From Corynebacterium glaucum (GTDB lineage: Bacteria; Actinomycetota; Actinomycetes; Mycobacteriales; Mycobacteriaceae), in the NCBI RefSeq assembly GCF_030408855.1, contig NZ_CP047358.1, positions 1,302,001-1,366,000 of the forward strand: a DNA stretch of 64,000 nt, read 5' to 3'. A program made the position numbers and the translations under genes. The notes beneath the pieces were generated by a model. That model was not told where the DNA came from. It ran no database searches and was given only the letters and a program-made list of their open reading frames with translations. Positions 19,396 to 27,043 of the stretch are shown piece by piece; position 1 is the stretch's first letter; each line of letters opens with the position of its first letter.

Positions 19396-20128
19396 TGTTG
19401 CCGCTCCTTTCATAATTGTCTCCTGCCGCAGAAGCGGGTGCGGCGAGAGGGATATTGGTCGTGCAGATGCCGTGACCGTTCGCAATAAGCGCGAGCGGCT
19501 GAACGTGCCGACCCACGAGTTGAGAAATGGCCTCATGCTCTGCGTCGCACAGCTCCGGGTGCTTGGCCGCAACCGCGGAAACTGGGCAGTGGTGCTGGCA
19601 GATTTGGATGCCGCCGCCGGCGCGGGTCACCGAAGTCGCGTAACCGTGCTCCTCGAGCGCGGCAGCAACCTCGGCGACAATCGCCTTGACGCCATCGGCG
19701 TCTTCCACATCTGCAGCACCGGCACTTTCAGCACCGTTCGACGCCTCACCCCGCACGCCGCGCAGAATCTTCGCGATCCGCCCCTGGGCAAAGGCGCGCA
19801 CCGCGTCGTCGCCCCCGAGCGATTCAATGAGATCCACGGCGTCGAGCGCGAGCTCGTCGTACGTATCGCCGAAGTGGCTTCGCCCCTGGTCAGTCAGCCG
19901 GAAATACTTCGCCGGGCGCCCGCGCCCAACTTCCGCCCCCGCCACGGTGTTCGCTTCGCAGGTTTCTACAAGCGCATCCGCGATCAGGGCATCGAGGTGG
20001 CGACGCACGCCTGCGGGGGTGAGCCCCAGCTCTGCGCCGAGCTCGGTGGCGGTGACGGGACCGCGCTTGAGCAGCTGCGTCATAATCGTTCGCCGCGTAT
20101 CACCGCCGACACTGCGCGTAGTCGCCAT
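19382..20128 (-). CDS. sufR: Fe-S-dependent repressor of the suf operon, SufR
   Basis: A 248-residue winged helix-turn-helix regulator of the SufR type (DeoR/ArsR-like DNA-binding domain at about residues 12-75; recognition region [19 protein letters not shown]). Four C-terminal cysteines, Cys177, Cys181, Cys194 and Cys222, in CQHHC, HPELC and GICTTN fit the cluster-binding set of SufR proteins. In cyanobacteria and mycobacteria the Fe-S-loaded form represses suf. The ATG at 20128 gives [13 protein letters not shown], the typical start. It leads the operon and overlaps sufB by 14 bases. It is divergent from mptB. Confidence 0.92.
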   Translation of the reverse strand: MATTRSVGGDTRRTIMTQLLKRGPVTATELGAELGLTPAGVRRHLDALIADALVETCEANTVAGAEVGRGRPAKYFRLTDQGRSHFGDTYDELALDAVDLIESLGGDDAVRAFAQGRIAKILRGVRGEASNGAESAGAADVEDADGVKAIVAEVAAALEEHGYATSVTRAGGGIQICQHHCPVSAVAAKHPELCDAEHEAISQLVGRHVQPLALIANGHGICTTNIPLAAPASAAGDNYERSGNNDES

Positions 20129-20185
20129 CGTCTCCACCTCGCTTCCCTCGAGTTCCGGCGCAACCAAATGCTACGCCTTTTCACA

Positions 20186-20195
20186 ACACTAGTGT
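20186..20195. promoter_or_regulatory. Candidate SufR operator
   Basis: ACACTAGTGT is a perfect 10-base palindrome in the space between the divergent sufR and mptB starts, 58 bases upstream of sufR. Its half-site ACACT is like the one reported for the mycobacterial SufR operator. Autoregulation of the suf operon from here would be expected. Binding is inferred. Confidence 0.5.
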
Positions 20196-20286
20196 GCGTT
20201 AATTCATTTCGCCCCTAAGGGTCACCTTGCTCGATAGGGGCTTTTCGCTTGACGACGGTCCCCCGCCCCACCACCCAACCGCGCCC

Positions 20287-20292
20287 AATAGA
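20287..20292 (+). promoter_or_regulatory. -10 element of a probably leaderless mptB transcript
   Basis: A TAGAAT-type -10 sequence lies about 10 bases before the GTG at 20303 (and about 8 before an out-of-frame GTG at 20301). No ribosome binding site is seen before the GTG. This suggests transcription starts at or just before the start codon. Confidence 0.4.
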
Positions 20293-20302
20293 ATCTGCCG
20301 GT

Positions 20303-22012
20303 GTGAATCTCCGCCACCGTACAGTACGCCCCGCCCGCGCGGGTGCGTCCAGCTTGTCCGTGCGCAGCGCGCTGCCTCGGATGGGTGACCCGGGGTCTCG
20401 ATCGAGCACGTTGCATGACAGTTCGGGGGTGGGTACGGGCGCGGGTGAGGCGTCGATAAGCGAAAAGAAGCTGCTGTTCTTGCTGCGGTGGCTGGGTGCG
20501 GTGGGTGCCCTGCTGATGGGGTTCGGTGGCTTGGGTGGCGGCGCGCTGCCGGTGGTGGATAACCCGTGGTTTGGGCTGCCCGGCGGAGCGCTGATGGGGC
20601 GAATGATGCTGGCGTCGTCCTCTGTGGTGCTGGTCGGGGTGGGGCTGATGGTGGCCGCCTGGCTGCTAATGGCGCCGCTGATTGGGGTTGGGCGCAGCCC
20701 CGCGCGGGTGCCGGCGCGGGTGATGGTTGCGACGTTTGTGGCTTGGACCGCCCCTTTGCTGGTCACTGCTCCCCTGTTCACGCAGGATATTTATTCGTAT
20801 CTCGCGCAGGGGTCGATCGTGCGGCAGGGCATCGACCCGTACTCCGCGGGCCCGGTCGAGCTGCTCGGTGCGGAGCACCATCTCGCGAGGTCAGTGCCGT
20901 TCATTTGGGCGGAATCCCCAAGCCCGTACGGCCCGGTCGCGCTGGGCATCGCGTCGGCGATTTCGGCGCTGACGAACGACGACATCTTCGCCGGTGTGCT
21001 CGCCCACCGCGCCATTTCATTCGTGTTTGTGTTGATCGCGGCGTGGGCGACGCTGGCGCTGGCGAAGAGGTGCCAGGTCCACGCCACGACCGCGCTGTGG
21101 CTCGGCGTGTGCAACCCGCTGACCATCCTCCACCTGATCGGCGGCATCCATAACGAAGCGATCATGGCCGCGTTCATGCTGGTCGGCCTCGAAGTAGCGT
21201 TCCGCGGGCTGGACCGGCTGGAGCGTGGCGGACTGAGCGACGCGGCTGGGTGGGCGCTGTTCGTGCTTTCCGGGGTGCTTTTGGCCTGCGGGGGCCTGGT
21301 GAAAGTGACCGGGTTTGTCGCGCTCGGGTTCACGGGCATGGCGCTGGCGCGGTTGCTTCACGCGCGCGGGCGCGCGTGTACGGGCGCGCGCGGGCGCGAG
21401 CGCGCGCGGGTGGCTGCGGCGATCGCTAGTGCCGCAGGGTTGCAGGCGGCGGTGCTCGCGGCCACGGCGGTGGTCGCTTCTTGGATTACCGGCATTGGCT
21501 TTGGTTGGGTGACTGGTCAAGGTGGCGCCGCCGAGATCCGCAGCTGGATGTCGGTGACCACGGACATCGGAATCGCTGCGAACGAGATTGGTATGCGGCT
21601 GGGCTTAGGCGACCACTCCGACGCGATGCTGCTGGTGACCCGCGGCGCCGGGCTCTTGGTGGCCGGCGCATTCATGGTGCGCATGCTGTGGGCGACGTTC
21701 ACCGGGGGCATCCACCCCATCGGCGGGCTTGGGGTTTCCTTGCTCGTGCTGGTTGCGCTGTTTCCGGTTGTGCACCCGTGGTACCCGCTTTGGGCGCTCC
21801 TGCCACTCGCGGCGTGGGCGAACCGGCCCGCCTTCCGCGCCGCGGTGGCGGCGATCAGCGCCACCCTCTGCTTCTTTGTGCTGTCGCGTGGTCTCGCCCT
21901 GCCACCAGACGCGGTGGCAACCATCTACACCACCGCCGCGGCGTACTTTGCGGTGCTTGCCTTCCTCGCCTGGATCTGGTGGCGGCGGCGCGGGCACCTC
22001 GCGGTACGATAA
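20303..22012 (+). CDS. mptB: Alpha-1,6-mannosyltransferase MptB (GT-C membrane enzyme)
   Basis: A polytopic membrane protein of 569 residues with about 12 hydrophobic segments, of the GT-C glycosyltransferase type that uses polyprenyl-phosphate mannose. MptB begins the alpha-1,6-mannan core of lipomannan and lipoarabinomannan in the corynebacterial envelope. A periplasmic loop after the first helices carries the acidic motif region FTQDIYSYLAQG, typical of the family. The N-terminal 50 residues are hydrophilic and variable. The GTG at 20303 is favoured by a -10 element just upstream. The gene follows sufR divergently and precedes an ABC exporter. The assignment rests on topology and synteny with C. 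glutamicum. Confidence 0.85.
   Translation: MNLRHRTVRPARAGASSLSVRSALPRMGDPGSRSSTLHDSSGVGTGAGEASISEKKLLFLLRWLGAVGALLMGFGGLGGGALPVVDNPWFGLPGGALMGRMMLASSSVVLVGVGLMVAAWLLMAPLIGVGRSPARVPARVMVATFVAWTAPLLVTAPLFTQDIYSYLAQGSIVRQGIDPYSAGPVELLGAEHHLARSVPFIWAESPSPYGPVALGIASAISALTNDDIFAGVLAHRAISFVFVLIAAWATLALAKRCQVHATTALWLGVCNPLTILHLIGGIHNEAIMAAFMLVGLEVAFRGLDRLERGGLSDAAGWALFVLSGVLLACGGLVKVTGFVALGFTGMALARLLHARGRACTGARGRERARVAAAIASAAGLQAAVLAATAVVASWITGIGFGWVTGQGGAAEIRSWMSVTTDIGIAANEIGMRLGLGDHSDAMLLVTRGAGLLVAGAFMVRMLWATFTGGIHPIGGLGVSLLVLVALFPVVHPWYPLWALLPLAAWANRPAFRAAVAAISATLCFFVLSRGLALPPDAVATIYTTAAAYFAVLAFLAWIWWRRRGHLAVR
20452..20461 (+). repeat. GTCGATAAGC repeat, copy 6
   Basis: Inside mptB, encoding Ser-Ile-Ser with a rare ATA codon. 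It is preceded by GAGGC and followed by GAAAAGAAGC. Confidence 0.9.
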
Positions 22013-22018
22013 CCAGCC

Positions 22019-22954
22019 ATGGAGCACGCCCTGGTTGTCGATTCCGTGGTGAAGCGCTTCGGCGACACTACAGCCGTCGACGGCATGACGTTTTCAGCAG
22101 AGCGCGGAGAGATTCTTGCGCTGCTCGGGCCGAACGGCGCGGGCAAATCGACGCTGATCGACATGTGCACGGGCTTCGCCTCCCCCACCGCCGGGGCAAT
22201 TCGGGTGCTGGGCATCGATCCGGCCGCCCACCCGCAAAAGGTCCGCGACCGGATCGGCATCATGCTTCAGGAGGGCGGCGGCTACTCAGCGGCAACCGTG
22301 ACCCAGATGCTCGAGCTGGCGACCGCGTACCACCTCAACCCGCACGACCCGCAGTGGTTGCTTGAGCTTCTTGGGTTGGAGGGTGTCGCGAAGACATCGT
22401 ACCGCCGGCTCTCGGGCGGGCAGCGGCAGCGGCTCTCGCTGGCGCTGGCGATCATCGGTAAGCCCGAGCTGGTGTTTCTCGATGAACCGACGGCCGGCCT
22501 TGATGCGCAATCGCGGCACGCGGTGTGGGAAATCATCGAAGCCCTCAAGCGCGACGGCACGACCGTGGTCGTGACCACCCACCTCATGGATGAGGCGGAG
22601 GCTCTCGCCGACCGCGTGGTCATCGTAGACCGCGGGCGTGTGGTGGCCAAGGGCACCCCCGCGCAGCTGATCGCGCAAGAGAAGTTCGAGGCTGACGCAG
22701 CCACGATTAGCGTCGAGACCGCCACCGCGCTCGATCTCGCCGCGCTGAATGAAGCGTTGGCCCCATTCGGTCTTGCAGCGGAGGCTCCTCGGAACCTGCG
22801 CTACCTCATACAGGGAGCTGGGACTCCCGAGGTCCTTGCAGCCCTCGCCGCCGAGGCGGCGCGCCAAGGCGTGCTAATCCGCGACCTCGCGGTTGCCCAC
22901 CACAGCCTCGAAGACGTCTTCTTGTCCCTCACCGGCCGAGAGCTTCGGAGCTAA
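22019..22954 (+). CDS. ABC exporter ATP-binding protein
   Basis: A 311-residue ABC ATPase of the drug-exporter (DrrA/CcmA-like) type. Walker A is GPNGAGKST at residues 37-45; the signature is RLSGGQRQRLSLA near residue 137; Walker B is LVFLDEPTAGLD near 158. A C-terminal extension of about 90 residues follows the nucleotide-binding domain, as in DrrA. It starts 7 bases after mptB and is followed by the matching permease gene, so it is one of two halves of an ABC-2 exporter. The substrate is unknown. Confidence 0.88.
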   Translation: MEHALVVDSVVKRFGDTTAVDGMTFSAERGEILALLGPNGAGKSTLIDMCTGFASPTAGAIRVLGIDPAAHPQKVRDRIGIMLQEGGGYSAATVTQMLELATAYHLNPHDPQWLLELLGLEGVAKTSYRRLSGGQRQRLSLALAIIGKPELVFLDEPTAGLDAQSRHAVWEIIEALKRDGTTVVVTTHLMDEAEALADRVVIVDRGRVVAKGTPAQLIAQEKFEADAATISVETATALDLAALNEALAPFGLAAEAPRNLRYLIQGAGTPEVLAALAAEAARQGVLIRDLAVAHHSLEDVFLSLTGRELRS

Positions 22955-23010
22955 CCCAACGAGCCCAGCGAAACAGCTAAAACCTGCTAACCACTGAAAG
23001 GAGCAACCGC

Positions 23011-23808
23011 ATGACGCACGCCGATGCCCAACCCGACGCCCCCGCAAGCCGCGACCTCGCCCCCGGCACATTCACTCCGGACCCGCGCCCCGCGCCCCTT
23101 CGCACCATGGCAGCAGCCCAAGGCGGCCTCGAGGCGCGCCTCATGCTGGTGCACGGCGAGCAACTTTTGCTCAACATCATCATCCCCGCAGCCCTCCTCG
23201 TCGGCACCGTCATCATGCCTGTGTTCGGCGACATCGGCTTCGGCGTGATCGTGCCGATGGTGTTCGCAGCCGCGGCGACGTCGGTGGGATTCACCGGCCA
23301 AGCAATCGCGCTCGCCTTTGACCGTCGTTACGGTGCGCTCAAGCGAGCCGGTGCCTCCGGCGCTCCGCCCTGGGTGATCATCTGCGGCAAGATCATCGGA
23401 GTCCTCGCCGTGGTAGCCGTGCAAATCCTCATTCTCGGAGCCCTCGCCTTCGCCCTCGGCTGGCGCGTGGGCGTGGGCGGGGCCCTTGCCGGCCTAGCCA
23501 CGCTCCTCGTCGGCGTCGCCGTATTCACCGCGCTCGGGCTCTACCTCGGCGGCTCCTGGTCGCCCGAGATCGTGCTCGCGGTGGCTAACCTCATTTGGAT
23601 CGTGCTGATGGGCACGCTCGGCTGGGTGGTCTACTCCTTCGACATCACCGACGCTGGATGGTGGTACTTAGTGCCCTCAGTCGCGCTCACCGGCGCCCTC
23701 ATCGACGCGTTCCAGCTCGCATTCAACGCCCCTGCGTGGCTCGCGCTGCTCGGCTGGGGCGTCGCCGGAGCCGCGGCGGCGGCGCGCTGGTTCCGCTTTG
23801 ACGCTTAA
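23011..23808 (+). CDS. ABC-2 type exporter permease
   Basis: A 265-residue integral membrane protein with six hydrophobic segments, the ABC-2 permease topology. A hydrophilic N-terminal tail of about 40 residues precedes the first helix. The ATG at 23011 follows GAAAGGAG at 7 bases. It is the partner of the ATPase encoded at 22019-22954, and both probably form one dimeric exporter. Cargo cannot be read from the sequence; the mptB and ctaA neighbours give only a weak link to envelope or haem metabolism. Confidence 0.85.
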   Translation: MTHADAQPDAPASRDLAPGTFTPDPRPAPLRTMAAAQGGLEARLMLVHGEQLLLNIIIPAALLVGTVIMPVFGDIGFGVIVPMVFAAAATSVGFTGQAIALAFDRRYGALKRAGASGAPPWVIICGKIIGVLAVVAVQILILGALAFALGWRVGVGGALAGLATLLVGVAVFTALGLYLGGSWSPEIVLAVANLIWIVLMGTLGWVVYSFDITDAGWWYLVPSVALTGALIDAFQLAFNAPAWLALLGWGVAGAAAAARWFRFDA

Positions 23809-23914
23809 GCGCCGCTTACACAGACGCTCGAGCAGATGGGTGCATCTGAACACCTGTCAGTTAAACTAAGCCTCGAAGGCACTCATACCAAAGTTGGAGA
23901 GGAAGGGAGCGTCC

Positions 23915-24895
23915 GTGAGCACCACGCACGCGAGTACGGCTGGGGCGGCTGAAGGGGGCGTCGATAAGCGAAAAAGCTCCGAGCCAAGCGTGAAGGTTCA
24001 GCGAACCTTGGCGATGATCCTGCTGCTGTGCCAGGGCGGCATCACCGTGACCGGCTCACTGGTGCGGGTCACCGGATCAGGGCTGGGCTGCGACACCTGG
24101 CCGCTGTGCCACGAAGGGTCCCTGGTGCCGGTGGCGGGCGCCGCGCCGTGGATCCACCAGGCGATCGAATTTGGCAACCGTTTGCTCGCTTTCGTGGTGG
24201 CCGCGGCCGCGGTCGCGGTCCTGCTCGCGGTGTACCGTGCGTCGCGCCGCTCCGAGATCAAGAACCTGGCCATCGCCTCCCTTGCCGGCGTGGCGCTGCA
24301 GGCGATCATCGGCGGCATTTCCGTGCTGCTGGACCTGCGGTGGTGGTCTGTGGCGGTGCACTTCCTGCCGTCGATGGCGCTGGTGTTCATCGCCGCGGTG
24401 CTGTACATGCGCATCGCTGAGCCGGACGATGCCGCACCGACAACCCGATACCCCAGCGCCGTGCAAACGTGGGTGGTTGTGGCCGCCGTCGCGTTATGCT
24501 TCGTGCTGATCACCGGCACAATGGTGACCGGCTCCGGCCCGCACTCCGGCGACTCAGGGGTGGGCATGGAAGGCCGCCTCGCGCTGGACACGAGGATGCT
24601 CGCCTATGTCCACGCTGCCTGCATGTACGTCTACCTCGCTGCGACCTTGGTCAGCGTCTATCTGCTTCGACGCCACCACGCGCCGAAGGACGCGTTCAAC
24701 ACCTCGCTGGTGCTCGTCGGCATGATCGTCGTGCAATGGGCGATCGGGGTTGCGCAGTTCTACCTCGGCGTGCCGCGCTGGACGGTGCCGATGCACATCG
24801 CGATGAGTTCCGTCGTTGTCGCGTTCTCCGCGTTCCTTTTCGCGCACGCTAAGCGCCGCCTGCCCCTCCTCACCGAATACTCCACCAAAGTCTAA
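23915..24895 (+). CDS. ctaA: Haem A synthase CtaA (COX15)
   Basis: A 326-residue eight-helix membrane protein that oxidises haem O to haem A for aa3 cytochrome oxidase. The first transmembrane pair with the loop GSGLGCDTWPLCHEGSLVP carries the conserved cysteine pair and the haem-ligand region. Conserved histidines follow in AVHFLPS and MHIAMSS. The GTG at 23915 follows GGAAGGGAG. An N-terminal tail of about 30 residues is hydrophilic and contains a GTCGATAAGC repeat (23960) encoding VDK. The haem O synthase gene ctaB lies nearby at 25901-26812. Confidence 0.93.
   Translation: MSTTHASTAGAAEGGVDKRKSSEPSVKVQRTLAMILLLCQGGITVTGSLVRVTGSGLGCDTWPLCHEGSLVPVAGAAPWIHQAIEFGNRLLAFVVAAAAVAVLLAVYRASRRSEIKNLAIASLAGVALQAIIGGISVLLDLRWWSVAVHFLPSMALVFIAAVLYMRIAEPDDAAPTTRYPSAVQTWVVVAAVALCFVLITGTMVTGSGPHSGDSGVGMEGRLALDTRMLAYVHAACMYVYLAATLVSVYLLRRHHAPKDAFNTSLVLVGMIVVQWAIGVAQFYLGVPRWTVPMHIAMSSVVVAFSAFLFAHAKRRLPLLTEYSTKV
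23960..23969 (+). repeat. GTCGATAAGC repeat, copy 7
   Basis: In the variable N-terminus of ctaA, encoding Val-Asp-Lys. It has the best extended match: AAGGGGGC before and GAAAAAGCTCC after. Confidence 0.9.
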
Positions 24896-24910
24896 GTACG
24901 GTGGGGTGGC

Positions 24911-25876
24911 ATGAAAGCCATCCAAGTCACAGAACACGGCGGGCCCGAGGTCCTCCACTACACCGACGTCGACGCACCGCAGCCATCGCAGGAGCAATTG
25001 CTTATCGACGTCTCCTTTACCGGCGTCAACTACATCGACACCTACTTTCGCTCGGGGACGTACCCGCAGGAGGTGCCGTACATCCCGGGCACCGAGGGGT
25101 CGGGGCGCGTCGCCTACGACCCGAAGGGCGAGATCGCCGAGGGCACACTCGTGGCGTTCAACGAGGCGGTTGGCACCTACGCGGAGCAGACGGTGGTGGA
25201 CCGGAATCGGGTTGTCGCCGTGCCGGAGGGTGTCGCCCCCGAGGTGGCTGCGTCGATGCTGCTGCAGGGCATGACTGCGCATTACCTCACCGAGGGCGTG
25301 TGGCCGGTGGACGCGGAGACGTCGCTGGTGGTCACCGCAGGTGCTGGCGGCGTGGGGTTGATTCTCACCCAGATGGCGGCCGCGAAGGGCGCGCGCATTT
25401 TCTCGGTGGTGTCTACCGAGGAGAAGGCGGAGCTCGCGCGCGGGGCGGGTGCCACCGAGGTGTTCACCTACTCCGACGACTTGGCTGACCGCATCAAGGA
25501 GGCCAACGGCGGCGAGGGTGTCGACGTGGTCTACGACGGCGTGGGCAAGGACACCTTCGACTTCGCGCTCGACGTCACCCGGCGCCGCGGGATGGTCTGT
25601 TCCTTCGGTTCGGCTTCCGGCGACGTGGAGCCGTTTGAGATCCAGCGTCTCAACCGCGGCGGTTCGCTGTTTCTCACCCGCCCGAAGCTCGGGGACTACA
25701 CCGCGACTGACGACGAGTTCCGGCTCCGCGCCCAAGCCGTTGCGCGCGGCGTGGAGGACGGCACGTTGTCCTTCCGCATCCACCCGCCGTACGCGCTCGA
25801 GGACGCGCGCCAGGCGCACGAGGATCTGCATGCTCGGAAGACGACTGGGTCTGTTGTCCTGCGGGTGAGCGAATAG
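24911..25876 (+). CDS. qor: NADPH:quinone reductase (zeta-crystallin type)
   Basis: A 321-residue medium-chain reductase without the zinc-binding cysteines of alcohol dehydrogenases. The GroES-like N-terminal domain ends near residue 120; the Rossmann motif VTAGAGGVGLILTQMAAAKGA is at about residues 138-158. This is the quinone oxidoreductase pattern: one-electron or two-electron reduction of quinones with NADPH. It starts 15 bases after ctaA and may be cotranscribed. It converges with ctaB. The physiological quinone is not known. Confidence 0.88.
   Translation: MKAIQVTEHGGPEVLHYTDVDAPQPSQEQLLIDVSFTGVNYIDTYFRSGTYPQEVPYIPGTEGSGRVAYDPKGEIAEGTLVAFNEAVGTYAEQTVVDRNRVVAVPEGVAPEVAASMLLQGMTAHYLTEGVWPVDAETSLVVTAGAGGVGLILTQMAAAKGARIFSVVSTEEKAELARGAGATEVFTYSDDLADRIKEANGGEGVDVVYDGVGKDTFDFALDVTRRRGMVCSFGSASGDVEPFEIQRLNRGGSLFLTRPKLGDYTATDDEFRLRAQAVARGVEDGTLSFRIHPPYALEDARQAHEDLHARKTTGSVVLRVSE
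25000..25009 (-). repeat. GTCGATAAGC repeat, copy 8
   Basis: Inside qor, encoding Leu-Ile-Asp. It is preceded by AAGGAGAC. Confidence 0.9.
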
Positions 25877-25882
25877 CGCTGA

Positions 25883-25906
25883 GCCTAGCGCTCGCGGACG
25901 CTAGGC
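25883..25906. terminator. Bidirectional hairpin between qor and ctaB
   Basis: Perfect 8-base arms GCCTAGCG and CGCTAGGC separated by 8 bases lie between the convergent stops. The second arm overlaps the ctaB stop codon. There is no T-tract, so it is a weak or factor-dependent terminator at best. Confidence 0.45.
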
Positions 25907-26812
25907 GCCGAACACCGTCGGCAGGCCCAGCACCGCATCCACCGACAACCCAAGGAAAAGCGCCGCAAGGTAGTTGTTCGAGAGGATGAACAGCTTCAGC
26001 GGCTTCACCTCGGCACCGGCCTTGATGCCGTTGTGCAGCCGGGTAGCCACAATGAGGAAGGCCGCGCCCGACACCACCGCGACTAGAAGGTAGATCCAGG
26101 ATGCCGCCGGCACGAGCAGCAGCGACGTCGCCACCGTCAGCCAGGAGTACAGCAGGATCTGCCGGGTGGTCTCCGCCGGGGAGGCGACCACCGGCAGCAT
26201 CGGCACGTTGGCGCGCGCGTAGTCGTCTTTGTACTTCATGGCCAGCGCCCACGTGTGCGGCGGCGTCCAGAAGAAGATGATCATGAACATCACGATCGCC
26301 TGCCACCAGTGATCCTGGGACCCGTCGTGGACGTTGTCGCGGATCACGGCCCAGCCGACCAGCACGGGCATGCACCCGGCAGCCCCGCCCCAGATCACGT
26401 TCTGCCAGGTCCGGCGCTTGAGCCACTTCGTGTACACGAAGATGTAGAACACGTTGGTCAGCACAATGAACAGCGCCGCAAGCCACGAGTTGCACACAAA
26501 GCCGAGGAACAACACGGATGCGATGAGCAGCGTCCACGCGAAAACCGTCGCCTTCTGCTTGGTCACCCGCTCGCGCACGAGCGGACGCGCGCGGGTGCGG
26601 CCCATGAGCTGGTCGATGTCGTAGTCCGCAACCATGTTGAAGGTGTTGGCGGCGGCCGCGCCCATCCACCCGCCGAGAAGGGTGCCCAGAATCAGCCAGA
26701 GGTGCACCTCGCCGCGGTGGGCCTGGAGCATCGCGGGTATTGCGGCGACGAGGAGGAGCTCAATGACCCTCGGCTTCGTCAGCGCGAAATACGCCTTGAT
26801 GGTCTCCAACAC
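25901..26812 (-). CDS. ctaB: Protohaem IX farnesyltransferase (haem O synthase) CtaB
   Basis: A 303-residue UbiA-family prenyltransferase that adds farnesyl to haem B, giving haem O for CtaA. Nine hydrophobic segments are visible. The first aspartate-rich motif is in [20 protein letters not shown] near residue 60; the second region, [12 protein letters not shown], is near residue 160. The GTG at 26812 follows AAGGAGAC. It is divergent from tkt over 231 bases that contain one GTCGATAAGC repeat. Product and substrate link it to ctaA, the two genes being separated by qor. Confidence 0.94.
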   Translation of the reverse strand: MLETIKAYFALTKPRVIELLLVAAIPAMLQAHRGEVHLWLILGTLLGGWMGAAAANTFNMVADYDIDQLMGRTRARPLVRERVTKQKATVFAWTLLIASVLFLGFVCNSWLAALFIVLTNVFYIFVYTKWLKRRTWQNVIWGGAAGCMPVLVGWAVIRDNVHDGSQDHWWQAIVMFMIIFFWTPPHTWALAMKYKDDYARANVPMLPVVASPAETTRQILLYSWLTVATSLLLVPAASWIYLLVAVVSGAAFLIVATRLHNGIKAGAEVKPLKLFILSNNYLAALFLGLSVDAVLGLPTVFGA

Positions 26813-26925
26813 GTCTCCTTCACAACAGTTGCCGGTGGCTTCGACGATCCTTTGTCAGCCCCGGCATCATTCCTTTGGTTGATACTAGTCGCCGGGTCGC
26901 AAGCTCAGCGAATCGCGGGGCTTGA

Positions 26926-26935
26926 GCTTATCGAC
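26926..26935 (-). repeat. GTCGATAAGC repeat, copy 9
   Basis: Intergenic between ctaB and tkt, preceded by AAAGGGGC. It shows that the motif is not a product of protein coding. Confidence 0.9.
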
Positions 26936-26999
26936 GCCCCTTTCAACGGCCCCAGTGCAACCGTTGCACAACCCCACCCCCACCCGGTGCCTGGCGCGG

Positions 27000-27005
27000 T
27001 AGGAT
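27000..27005 (+). promoter_or_regulatory. Likely -10 box of the tkt operon promoter
   Basis: TAGGAT fits the corynebacterial -10 consensus and lies 38 bases before the tkt start. There is no good -35 at the usual spacing. It is the best candidate promoter in the 231-base ctaB-tkt space for the pentose phosphate operon. Confidence 0.45.
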
Positions 27006-27043
27006 TCCTGGTGCACCAAACACATCTACAAAGTGAGGAAACT

